Below, piece after piece: positions 12,086 to 22,265 of a stretch of 64,000 nt of DNA; the stretch's first letter is position 1, and each line of letters opens with the position of its first letter. Below the pieces are notes generated by a model, which was given only the letters and a program-made list of their open reading frames with translations, ran no database searches and was not told the origin of the DNA. A program made the translations under genes and the position numbers. Source of the DNA: Beverwykella pulmonaria (taxonomy: Eukaryota > Ascomycota > Dothideomycetes > Pleosporales > Melanommataceae); NCBI GenBank assembly GCA_001599595.1, contig BCHH01000010.1:1051392-1115391 (forward strand). Reading direction: 5' to 3'.

Positions 12086-12887
12086 TCAAACTTTCTCCTC
12101 TTTCAATCCGTGCTTCCACACGGTGACGTAAGGAGTGATACCGTCCTCGCGGTAGTTGAGGAGAATGACCCTAGAGAACTTAGGCCGTGGTAAATGCAAT
12201 GCTTCGAGGAGAGACTCACATTCCGTCGGGGTCCATGGACTCGCCAATCAAGAACTCGTAATCCTTGAAGCCGCCGAGAATCTTCTTGGCGTAGCCTTGA
12301 GCGCCCTTCTCGAATTCCGCGACCTCATCGTCGCTAGCGCCATTCGCCTTCATTTTTTCCTTGACCATCTTCATGTAACCTAGAGGGAGTCAGCCAATGT
12401 TGTGCAGACTCTGGTTAGGTGGAAAGCTGACCCTTGAGGTGGGTCAGATATGACTTCTTGTCAAACGACGTCTCGTTCAAGCGGAAAGAGTTGACGATAT
12501 CGAGGACGGTCTTGGCAGTGTCCTCGGTTGCCTCTTCTTGCTCTTCGGCGGAGGCGTTGGCTCCAATGTCTACAAGAATGGATAAGAATGGTTGGACGTT
12601 GTGATGGGGAGTCGTTGGCGGCTAGGACGCACCGATGTTGTCGACTCCAATCGTGATCTTCTTGCAGTTGGCCTCGTAGACGACGCCGTCGATGAGCTCG
12701 GGCTCGTACGAGTCGGAGAGGACCTCGTCCCCGGTGATGATGTCCTGAGGCCGGGTTAGCAGAGCGCAGACGCGGCGTGGGCCGACTTGTGAAAATGCAG
12801 CATTGGGGTGGCGCCTGAAGAGGGGAGCGCGGGGTACTGCTGGGCGCAGTTCAGCACAGGGCGGGGACGCACCTTGAAGATAATCAT
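12086..12887 (-). CDS. TMA19: Translationally controlled tumour protein (TCTP)
   Basis: Five exons, 12887-12873, 12744-12633, 12569-12432, 12379-12220 and 12170-12086, join to 510 nt encoding 169 residues, the normal TCTP length. The start [16 protein letters not shown] and the terminal [13 protein letters not shown] are diagnostic. The internal [18 protein letters not shown] loop is split by an intron. The first exon carries only five codons. TCTP is an abundant cytosolic protein linked to ribosomes, stress and microtubules; the yeast homologue is Tma19. All four introns have GT-AG ends and consistent phase. It is transcribed divergently from the sphingolipid hydroxylase gene, 658 nt between start codons. 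Confidence 0.95.
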
Positions 12888-13545
12888 GGCGGAGAGATGT
12901 GTGGAAAAGCGCAGGGGAGAGCAGTCGCCGGGGGGTTCTGAGTGGAGGGAGGAGGGAACTTGGCCAGGGGAGCGGGCGTGCAGGAGAGAGGTTCTGGCAG
13001 GCTCAGTATGGTGAGAGGAAATCGAGCATGGAATTTTGGTGGGGTCGAATTTAACTGGCGCTAAGCCTCGCGCGGAACGCTAGCCCAACCTGGTCTTGGC
13101 GTGCCGCGAACGGCATAGCGCGGACGGAGGAGGCGAAAGCGGAGACCCTCTCCACGACAGTCGAGAAAGTCGTGATGCGTGCGCTCCGTCGTCGATGCGC
13201 ACCACACCACCTCTCACCACTTTCTTGCTCTTGACCTCCACGCCCGCGCTGCCGTCTCGTGTCACTCCTTCTCGAGCGCTGCCCGGCCCCCAACTCCTCG
13301 CTGACCACGCACCGTCGTCCCAGCGCGCCTTCTCCTTTATATACCCTGGTCCGCAGCTTCCGAGCGACTGCGCATCCACGGCTTACCACAGCACCACTGC
13401 TTACTCACTTCACCACCGCGTCAGACGTCTAATACCGACCGTTCCCTCGCCGACTCCTTCTTTCCTTTGAGCACCTGTCTGCACATTGTGCAGCATTGTC
13501 GTCTGGATTCACTCAGGGCTTTTATCTTTGAACACCGCCAGCACC
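12888..13545. promoter_or_regulatory. Divergent promoter between TCTP and SUR2-like genes
   Basis: A 658-nt GC-rich stretch lies between two start codons that face away from each other. The right half is pyrimidine-rich on the plus strand, as is common just upstream of highly expressed fungal genes. No protein-coding signal of its own is convincing. Shared regulation is inferred, not shown. Confidence 0.5.
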
Positions 13546-14942
13546 ATGGCAACCGCAAACATTTCCTACGAGCTCCCGCCGCTGCCCGACTACGCGCTGC
13601 ACCCTCTCCCCCCCCTCATATCCTGGCTCCCCGACGCCTACCTGCAGCTCGCGCTGCCAATTATCGCATACTGGTTCGTGTCTGGCATCTTTCACGTCAT
13701 CGACATATACGACCTGTTCCCCCAGTACCGACTGCATACGCCGGCCGAGATCTTGAAGCGCAACCATGTCACCCGGTGGGAGGTGTTCCGCGACGTCATT
13801 ATACAGCAGATAATACAGACCGTATTCGGGGTTGCAATGAACCTGCTCGACGAGGAGCCGACGTTTGGCAAGGCTGACTACGACGTGGCGTGGTATGCAC
13901 AAAAGATCCGACTCGCGCAACGGGCAATTCCCTTCGTCGTCGCGACCGTGGGACTCAATCCCACCGCACTGGCGTCCAAGATGTCTGCCTCGCAGCCCAT
14001 GCTGGCAGCTGCCCTTGCTGGCGGTCGGTATCCTCAGCTGGTCCAGATGGTTACCATTTCAGGACACGACGCTTTGGCCCCTGCCTTCGCATCGTGGGAG
14101 CTGCTCGTAGCCAAATTCCTGTATTGGTATGCCATTCCAGCCTTCCAATTCCTGCTCGGCATCTTGATCGTGGACACTTGGGAGTATTTCCTGCATCGCG
14201 CCATGCACATGAATAAGTGGCTTTATGGTACGTTCATCACTCCACTTCGGCGCGCTTTGTTCCACTCTCGCATCACCCGTGCACAGCTTATTTGGTTTTC
14301 TAACGGACCATGCTAGTGACATTTCATTCCCGTCACCATAGGCTGTACGTTCCCTACGCGTACGGTGCTCTCTACAACCACCCCTTTGAAGGATTTCTTT
14401 TGGACACCCTGGGCACCGGTCTTGCCTATCTGGCTTCCGGAATGACGGTAAGGCAGGGCATGTGGTTCTTTGCTGGCTCTTCGGCAAAGACTGTGGATGA
14501 CCACTGCGGCTATGCCCTTCCCTGGGACCCTCTCCAGCACATAACTTCAAATAATGCTGCCTATCACGACATTCATCATCAAAGCTGGGGCATCAAGACA
14601 AACTTTTCTCAACCCTTCTTCACCTTTTGGGATAAATTCTTGGGAACCATGTGGACGGGCGACGTGTCTGCGCGCTACGAGCGGAGTCGGCGTACCGCGC
14701 AACACAAGTTTGACCAAGAGCAAGAGAATGAGTCGGATAGTGTGTCTGCCGATGGTGCTGCGATTTCCTCGTCGTCGAAGACCGACGACAGCCTACGGTC
14801 AACACCGCGCAGCAGCAGGAAGAAGGCCACTAGCATTTCCCAGACATCAGCAGGAAATAACCTCAAAGGCCTGAGGAACAAAGTAAATGAAAGTCTCCAT
14901 GGTAGGGGCGGAAATGTTTTGGGCGTTGAGAGGCCCCAATAA
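13546..14942 (+). CDS. SUR2: Sphinganine C4-hydroxylase-like sterol desaturase-superfamily protein
   Basis: Two exons, 13546-14227 and 14317-14942, flank an 89-nt intron and encode 435 residues. Three histidine clusters that bind the di-iron centre are visible: HRAMH (about 217-221), HSRHH (about 231-235) and HDIHH (about 311-315). The run after the second cluster, RLYVPYAYGALYNHPFEG, is typical of Sur2. Several hydrophobic helices support an ER membrane protein. It should convert dihydrosphingosine to phytosphingosine. It is longer than yeast Sur2 (349 residues): about 100 residues at the C-terminus are Ser-rich and charged and carry no obvious domain. The ATG at 13546 is chosen because the conserved-looking N-terminus (MATANISYELPPLPDY) begins there; an in-frame ATG at 13486 would add 20 unlikely residues. 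Confidence 0.93.
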
Positions 14943-15518
14943 GAATTGCAAATTGGGGTCGTCTGAAACACGCAAGTTCTATTCCCTTCACTACTGTCGT
15001 GAGCGATGTATCGGCGTATCAAACGTTGGTAATTTCTAATACTTCGAGTGCATACTTGATGGACAGGTCTACTTCTTTTCTTTGTATTATTTAAAAGTCT
15101 CAGACCTTTTTCCCTTTGTCCTAGAAACCCCGGTGGATCCAAAGGGGCACTATCTTTCTGTCGCGAGACTAAACGTTCGTTATGTATTGTACGGCAAGGG
15201 TCGGCGGCGTTTTTTGGACGGTTGGATCACATCACTCAATCCAAATTGTTTCCTATTTGTCTTTCATGCACATGCCTGAATGTGAACTTCATCATTTGAA
15301 GGCTTAGAAATAGGGCTCCAGAGGTATATCAGCCAAATGGAAGGCTGTCAAATATGTCTATCGAAGGTTGAGCTATTCACAACTTAGAATATACTGGTCG
15401 TTGGTGGACCATTCAGCGGTTTTCTCATCTTCCTCAAGTCTGTCTTGGACGGGATTGCTCACTTTTACGAACAGTCACAATTGCTAGAGACATCTACATT
15501 GCCACTATCACTCTCCGA
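14943..15518. other. Intergenic, no gene seen
   Basis: Contains the 3' end of the SUR2-like gene and the upstream region of the next plus-strand frame. No RNA gene or repeat was recognised. Confidence 0.5.
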
Positions 15519-17303
15519 ATGTCTCTGCTTATCCACTTTCACAATACATTTTCATTTGATCATCTTTCCTTCTTCTCCCTTCCACCTTCCCACTTTACAA
15601 TGCACACCCACTCTTCACAATGTACGACCCACGCTGTAAACACACTCAAAGGGCCTACATATGCACGCAGCATAATGTTCCAAGCACTCCAGCTCTGGAA
15701 AACAGCTTCAGAAAACAGCTTTTCAACCGCTCTCATTGCATCTGACAACCACAACTACACTCGATCGTCAATCTTGCATGCAATGCCGTCCGCTGCGTTA
15801 TCTAGTTTGTACGTTGACATAGGTGTTCCCAGCCGGTCTCGCAACATCATCCTCCACGACCTGCACCGCACCGATATTAAGAAACTAGTCTCGATCCTGC
15901 GTTCCGATCTCACGGCGCCGGGGTATTGGGACGCGACTAGACACGCCATCCACGAGCTACCGTACCATCTGCGCTCGTCGAGCTTCTCCTATCTTGCCTC
16001 ATCTGAGGATGGAGATGGGAAGGTAAAATCGGGGCATCTGTGCAAAGGCCACTCAGGCTTGAATGCTGGAATGATATGCAATGTTTGGGATACACTTCGC
16101 TACGAGTTCGATAGGGGCGTCGGTCATACGTTATACCCTGTCATCATGTTCGGCGGACTCAATGCAGCCCAAGAGTTGAAGATCCGACAGCTGGAACCCG
16201 TACTACGGATGTGGCATCCACGCTACACTATACAAGCCTCCACGCCCCAAGGCAAGGCGCCCATCGACGCCGGCTCCAAATGGACCTTCCAAGCCAACGA
16301 GTGCCCGGCGTGCATTCTCTCCCGTATCGGCGCCGACAAAGACGTTGTTTTTGCTCTACTGGTGGGTATAGTGGCGAGGTACAGTTGCAAGACTATCGGG
16401 ACCCGGAAAGAGGTCAAGAGTAGACGGGTGCGGTGGGTGAGGTACTGTCTCAAAGTATTTCCCGGCGGGGAGAGGGAAGTGGATGAGGCATGGGATTTGG
16501 GGGAGGAGTGCAAGAGGAGGAGGTGGGAGTGGAAGCAGCATGTGAGGGCCAGTCAGGGGCTCGGGTTTTACGGGTTCTTGACACAGACGGCGCCGGTGCT
16601 GATTCCTCAACTGCAGCCCCCATCTCAATGCTCCCCGGATTCAGATATCGAGATTGATATTTCGGAACCTTTTGATCCGAATCACCGCCCGCCGAATACT
16701 ACTCCAGGCAGCGAACACTCATACGCGCCTAGCGTTGCTACGAACCGTTCCTCCGTCATCGGAATCGACATCTCAGAGCCACATGTCCCTCCATTTAACA
16801 CATTCCCTGCCTCTCAACCCACAAGTTCCTCGTCGATCTACTCCTACGCCACAAACGATGACCCCGTCATACACACCACTTCAAATATCCCGCTCGTCCC
16901 TCCGCTCCCGCCCGCGCTTACAACTCATATACGAAGCCAGCCTCGAGAGCCTAGACGCCCATTCTCCATCGCTACATCCTCATCCCAGAGCTCCCTCAGA
17001 TCCTCTCTTTCATCCTTCTCCTCAAATATCCCTGTACAATATGTATCGCATTCCCAGCCACAACTTGACACCCCATGGGCTTCAATCCACGGCCTACAAG
17101 CGCAGATCGAAAAAGTAATTTCTGTATACAGTGGTGCTGGAGATGGAGCCCCGTATGCCGGGCAATTCGACGAGGATTATGACACAGATGAGTATGAGCA
17201 GGCGACGCATGATTCGAGGATGCATTCACCGGGTACGTACACGCCCCTGTATCCCATGCTGTTGTCGCCGAGGTCACACAAGAGCAAGATTTCTAGAATA
17301 TGA
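15519..17303 (+). CDS. Ser/Pro-rich protein of unknown function
   Basis: One open frame of 594 codons without introns. Three possible starts exist: 15519, 15600 and 15675. The first 27 residues encoded from 15519 are low-complexity, so 15600 or 15675 may be the real start. Residues about 60-350 have mixed composition with a CPACILSRIG motif and several Trp, so this part probably folds. The remainder is Ser/Pro-rich and predicted disordered, and holds two copies of an I-D-I-S-E-P motif spaced about 45 residues apart, each followed by a P-rich and SY-containing stretch. No known domain is recognised. The length of the open frame makes chance unlikely. It is probably a lineage-specific fungal protein. 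Confidence 0.65.
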   Translation: MSLLIHFHNTFSFDHLSFFSLPPSHFTMHTHSSQCTTHAVNTLKGPTYARSIMFQALQLWKTASENSFSTALIASDNHNYTRSSILHAMPSAALSSLYVDIGVPSRSRNIILHDLHRTDIKKLVSILRSDLTAPGYWDATRHAIHELPYHLRSSSFSYLASSEDGDGKVKSGHLCKGHSGLNAGMICNVWDTLRYEFDRGVGHTLYPVIMFGGLNAAQELKIRQLEPVLRMWHPRYTIQASTPQGKAPIDAGSKWTFQANECPACILSRIGADKDVVFALLVGIVARYSCKTIGTRKEVKSRRVRWVRYCLKVFPGGEREVDEAWDLGEECKRRRWEWKQHVRASQGLGFYGFLTQTAPVLIPQLQPPSQCSPDSDIEIDISEPFDPNHRPPNTTPGSEHSYAPSVATNRSSVIGIDISEPHVPPFNTFPASQPTSSSSIYSYATNDDPVIHTTSNIPLVPPLPPALTTHIRSQPREPRRPFSIATSSSQSSLRSSLSSFSSNIPVQYVSHSQPQLDTPWASIHGLQAQIEKVISVYSGAGDGAPYAGQFDEDYDTDEYEQATHDSRMHSPGTYTPLYPMLLSPRSHKSKISRI

Positions 17304-18180
17304 GAAGGGAGTTCCTGAAGTTGCCAAAGCCAAACCAAAATTGTATGTACGGGGGGTCCGGGGCAGTTGGGAGGATTGCGCGCGAGGCCGCGAGGTTCGC
17401 GCAGGTGCGCAACGCGAATGGAGATGGGGAGGAAGATGGGTACGACGTCTCGCCGCTAGGTATCCCAACCCATAAATTATGTAGACGGTGGGGGCGGTTT
17501 TGGATATGGTAATTTATAGTTATATGATTTGGTGGTAAGTCTTGCTTCTGAGCCCTATGTTCACTGTTGCCCTACGTTTATTGACTTGATTTTGAAACTC
17601 ATGCCAGCGAAATAGGTAAGCATGTATTGTCTTCGAGGCATTGCACGGAAGAAGCATTGCCCCAACACTAGTTGAATTATATCTAGGTACGCATTGTGCT
17701 GCTGTAGAATGTTGAGAACATGTGAGAATTTGATTTTAAATTTTAAATTTTAAACAATCGTAAAGCGTTTAGCTAAAGACACGCAACACATCCAATGTCC
17801 GAATTCGAATTCATATATCTGTTTTGATTGTGCTTTTTTATTTTTGGTTCTTTTCGTAAGTTCCAGTGCATATACAATTGAAAGTGAGTTAAAGAAATGG
17901 CCGTTGTAGTGACCCAGTGAAGTATATATATCAAAGAGGATCTAAGTCGGGTTGAGGATCTTTTGCAGCGGTGAGAAAGACCCTCCTTGAGTGAGTAATA
18001 CTGGAAACTCAGTGTTATGATTCAATGAGAACATCAATGCACTACTGAAACAGTTCTGGACACCGAGCATTGTGTGATTTTCAAACGATGCCAGTATCGA
18101 GACATACCCCAAGGTTACCGAAGGCATGTACACACACTTCCAGTCGTTTTATTAAGTACGCATTATTAGCATTTACCTTT
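17304..18180. other. AT-rich intergenic stretch
   Basis: No gene is seen. A short direct repeat of a TTTTAAA unit occurs near 17733-17755, and the sequence is noticeably AT-richer than its neighbours. Confidence 0.5.
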
Positions 18181-18660
18181 TTTCTAGGAGAAAAGAATTG
18201 ACGAGACGAAGCCGCTTCTACAAAACCCGAGGAGATCAAGCAAGCAATCGACTTCACCAACAGTGATTTTCCTGACATTAGGAGACACAGCAAGTGTGAT
18301 GCCGACGAGCTGAAAGTCGCGAAGATAGAAGCCTACAGCCTGCTGAAGGGACTTGGTTCTTTCTATATTCCTATGTTCAAGGCGCATATCTCGGCGATCA
18401 AGGACAATCCCAAAGAGGCAAAGGAGTTGCAAGGGAAGCTTAAGGCAATGTGAGTGAGCCCATGAAGCAGGCTGCTGATGGACTTGAAGAGAGTTTAGAG
18501 ATGTTGGCGAAGTAGCAGAGAGTGCTTGGTGGGGAGGAAGCTTGATGGATCTATGGATGAATTGCGAGCATGCATGGAAGAAGCCGCAGGCTGGGGAAGT
18601 ACAAAACAACTTGGATAAGAGTTGGAAATACTTAGTTCCTAGGTGCAAGTCTGTAACTAG
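18181..18660 (+). pseudogene. Decayed helical-protein gene fragment
   Basis: After a polypyrimidine/TAG acceptor-like site at about 18185, a frame around KPEEIKQAIDFTNSDFPDI and LKVAKIEAYSLLKGLGSFY reads as an amphipathic helical protein until a stop near 18452. Shifted frames continue with EPMKQAADGLEESLEMLAK and then MDELRACMEEAAGWG. This codon-like continuity across shifts suggests a dead gene or an unresolved multi-exon one. No family is recognised. It may belong with the similar fragment at 19.1-19.65 kb. Confidence 0.4.
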
Positions 18661-19074
18661 CACATTTAAACCGTACATACCCTTGAGTAGATGCAAACGG
18701 TATCATCGACTACTCAAGTGTGGGTGAAGGGCATGATGTACAAAACAAAAGTATCACAGATTCACCAAAGTAGGTTTACATGGAGCTGTTTTCGTTAGCT
18801 ATTCATAGAAGAGTATGTGTGCTGGTGGGAGCGCAAGATAATGAACATTTCGAGAGACCCTTTTTAGAAAGGTAAAAGAGTGGTCTGCTCATGTAAGCGA
18901 GGTAGCAATACGCCTCACTCTCAATCCAATATATATATCAGCCACCCGCTCCACTTCCCTATTCCTTCAACGCCTTCTGGAAAAGATAACGGAAACCTCC
19001 GAAAAGCTTAATCGAACACGGAGAAGAACAAGCCGCCACCACTCCTGCAAGGCGAGATCTCCGCAGTGTGTCAA

Positions 19075-19653
19075 AGAGACACCGACGCTAACATAGAAGA
19101 TCCAGATGCTACGGCTGCAGCAAAGCTTAAGCGCACTGACAATTCAGATACCGTGCCCATCACAAAAAGGCGCAAGAACGAAAGTCTAAAACCCTATGAA
19201 ATTTATGTGAGATCAGGGAACTCGCCCCCGGGACAGTTCTAGAACAAGAATTGGGCGTATGGCTTAGAACTTAAACCTGCAATACCGTTCATCAACGCCA
19301 CTGAAGGCGCATGTAATATTGTAAAGACAAAATATCGACCTAATAATAACACAAAGGCCAGAAAAGATCAAAATCAACACAACAAACCTTTCCACCGCCG
19401 AGAATATCCGCAAAGTCCAACGCGCACTAGCCTCTATCGGCAGTGTTGCTTACCCAGACCAGGTCGCGAAGCTCACCGCTGGCATGGACAAACTCCATAG
19501 AGGCGCCAAGACTAGTCTCGCTCACTACGCCCCACCGCTCAAACACCACGCCTCGTCAACAAAAGACAATCTCGCAAAAGCCCAAGCTTTACCAGACAGC
19601 GTTGAGCTTCAGCACAGAAAGCTTATGAAGCAGCTAATGGGCAGACTAAAGTA
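19075..19653 (+). pseudogene. Decayed coding stretch of unknown family
   Basis: Coding-like reading begins with an acidic/Ala-rich stretch followed by ITKRRKNESLKPYEIYV and is interrupted by a stop near 19240. After an AG near 19362, a frame reads NLSTAENIRKVQRALASIGS and on to a stop at about 19651. The last 90 codons are open, Lys/Ala/His-rich and helical. No start codon is found in the right frame. It may be a relic or the 3' exon of an unrecognised gene. Confidence 0.35.
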
Positions 19654-20116
19654 GAAGACGGTGAGAGCGGGGAATCCGGGGGAATTGCTAGGGTAAAGTA
19701 GCGGGGGCTATGGCTGGTGAATACCTCTATAGGCGTACAGTATGGGGAGGAAAACGCGAAGCATTTTAATAACACTCTGAAAAAAATCACCTAGCGGATG
19801 TCTTTATCACCATATTTGACCGTTGACTAATCCACTCCACATCACTCACTTAGCTAAGATCATTAATGCAGATTCCAGTTCGTTTTTTTCATTTCAGTAC
19901 ATAATCCCCTCCGCCCCTCCGCACTCACGTCTTTTCCCATGACGATGATGAGCAAAGCAAAGCCCGCAAGCCCCAAATGTATGACCATTCCTCCTCCATC
20001 ATGAAGACGCCGGTTGTAACGGGAATGAGGAATGCTGTTTGATAAAAATTGTGGAATGGGACCGATAGATTGGATCGTGTCGTGTCGTGTTCGCAGATTG
20101 TCGGTGGGGGATGAAT
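19654..20116. other. 3' flank of eS25, no gene seen
   Basis: Nothing is recognised on either strand. It contains short C-rich tracts near 19910. Confidence 0.5.
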
Positions 20117-20714
20117 TTACTCGGCGGCGGCGAGCGCTCGTGCTGAGTATATATGTCAGTTCATGTTCTGAGTACCATCACTCCACTCCTGTATCCCCAA
20201 ATCCAAGGCTCGGACAAGGGAGAGTATTGAAGTAGACGGCCGCGTTTTCCAGGGGAGAAACGTACTGTACACGCTCAACGCAGAGTGCTTAACAACCCTC
20301 TTGATCACGCCCTTCTCCTCTAGATCGGCCAGCGCCTGTCTCGCAAGCGAACCATTGATCTTCAGACGATCGACCAGCACGGCAACGGTGATGAGGCGGT
20401 ACGATTGCACATCCTTGGTAAGTTTATCCTGGGTCTGCTTGTCGAGCACCACGGCGTGGTTGGCCTTGTCCTTGACTGTCCGTGAGGTTAGCCATCGTTC
20501 AGCATCTTGTGGGTAGCGGATGAGGTGACGAGTCTGCCTGCGAGAGGATGGATGCGTTTCGCGGTGCTGTGCTGCGCTGGAGCTCACATACCCTTTCCCT
20601 TTGACCACTTCTTCTTCTGCTTCTTTGCGCCGGTATTCGCAGGTGCCTACCACACTCTCGTTAACCACCGTTCCACTCCCTCATTCCTTTCTCTCTGGCG
20701 GGTATACATACCAT
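20117..20714 (-). CDS. RPS25: 40S ribosomal protein eS25
   Basis: Four exons, 20714-20712, 20646-20592, 20475-20266 and 20142-20117, join to 294 nt encoding 97 residues, the family length. The protein begins MAPANTGAKKQKKKWSKGK, has the conserved KDKANHAVVLDK and LITVAVLVDRLKINGSLAR stretches, and ends YTRALAAAE. The first coding exon is just the ATG, immediately followed by a GTATGT donor; this start gives the Ala-Pro-Ala N-terminus expected of the family. eS25 sits on the 40S head near the E site and is needed for initiation on several viral and cellular IRES elements. All introns have GT-AG ends and consistent phase. Confidence 0.96.
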
Positions 20715-20851
20715 GATGAATGCTTTGTGTTGTGCGGAAGCAGGCGTGAACTTGGCTTGTCGTCAGGGCGGTTGCATCAATATTCTCATGTTGAAGTGCG
20801 GAGGCGCGGCGCTTGGCGTGGTGACTAAGAATACAAGCGAGAGTAGACAAT

Positions 20852-20857
20852 CACGTG
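20852..20857. promoter_or_regulatory. CACGTG palindrome upstream of eS25
   Basis: A CACGTG core inside TCACGTGATCACG lies about 138 nt upstream of the eS25 start codon. E-box-like elements occur upstream of many fungal ribosomal protein genes. A functional role here is inferred from position only. Confidence 0.4.
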
Positions 20858-22265
20858 ATCACGCAATGCACACTTCGGTGATTGGTTTAGCGGTATTGTG
20901 TAAGTTTTGTGTTCATCCAAGATCTAATAACAACCTGTTTGTGTTTATCGGAACTACCATGCTCCACTACACGTGCATCTTCTCCACCATGCCCGTGCTC
21001 CTTCTCAGACACAAACTTCAAATCGATTCCGCAACCAAAGCCGCCCTAAGCTACCAAAAATTACCACCCATCCGCCTGCCAAGCACCCCCGATCACCAGA
21101 CACCGGCTTACTCTCAAACCGTCGATGGCAATAATCCCATACGCTAGCTCAAAGCGCAGGCACATCCTTCCCGCGCCTCAAAAAGGAAGGCGGAAAACGG
21201 ATATACAATGTTTCCGAAGCGCGAAATCTGGGATCCATGGAATGTGTACTGCTAACCATCAAGGTGCTAACAACGGTATTGCCTTGGCCAGAGACCGCCA
21301 GACGGCTTTTCCAAAACCATCCAAGTCCACCTACGAAGCGACGCCCGTATCCCCTACCACATATACCACCCCCTCCCACACCGCCAACTCCCAGTGTTCC
21401 ACCCCGGTCTCCCATTCGCCAATGCCTCGATCCCACCACCCACACCACCTGCCGACATCAATATTCCCGCGATAACGGGCATCAAGAAATCGGCCCGACC
21501 AACCAAAAAGACAAACACAACAAGCACGTCAATATTTGCTTACTCGGTACGAAGGTATTGCATGTATCCGGAAGAACACAAGCACAATGTATTCATCTAT
21601 TCCAATTAACAGCGCGTCTGGCCCATTGAACACAGATACAGACGCGGTTCCCCTACAATATCGAATAGATAAAACAAAGTAATCGTAGTACCCCAATCTG
21701 TCTTCCTCTAAGTGCACCCACTAGCCAGCCAGCCCTGCTGCCAGCCAGAGTCCCTATTCCTACACCAGGATCTGCTTCCGCTTCGTCGTTCATTGACTCT
21801 CAAGCCAGAGAAATATAGGGAAAGTAGATGGAAAAAAGTCGAGAGAGATACTGAAAGACACAGAGAGACATGGAGAGAGAAAAATAGAGAGGAGCAACAC
21901 GATAGTACTGAAAAAGATGACCAAGTGTGCTAAAGGAAGAGACAGACAGATAGAGTCGGCCATGGCCAAAGGAAAGAGTTTTAAGTAGTTACAATGCCCC
22001 ACTTGATCTTATTCCTCATGCTGATACCACTTCCGCTTGCTCGCTCCATCATGAGCAGGGCAAGCATTGATTCTCTATCTGATTGATATGCTCGCTAAGA
22101 CTGAAGTAAATGCCCCGTGGCCCGCTTGCAATACCTAAAACACATAAAAGGACAAATCCAACCTAACCAGGAAATGGAACAGGAATGATGTTTGCTCCAA
22201 TCCCGGTTGTAGTTGGAAAGGTGTTCGCCAAGACGCCATAATGTCAGGATGTGGATGCATAATCA
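20858..22265. other. Intergenic, low-complexity tracts
   Basis: No convincing gene. The plus strand is C-rich at about 21040-21450 and purine-rich (GA repeats) at about 21800-21920. Open frames in the C-rich part are Pro/His/Thr-rich and occur on both strands, as expected from biased composition rather than coding. Confidence 0.5.

Noticed and set aside
21125..21629. Pro/Thr/His-rich open frames
   Set aside because: C-rich low-complexity DNA; frames open on both strands.
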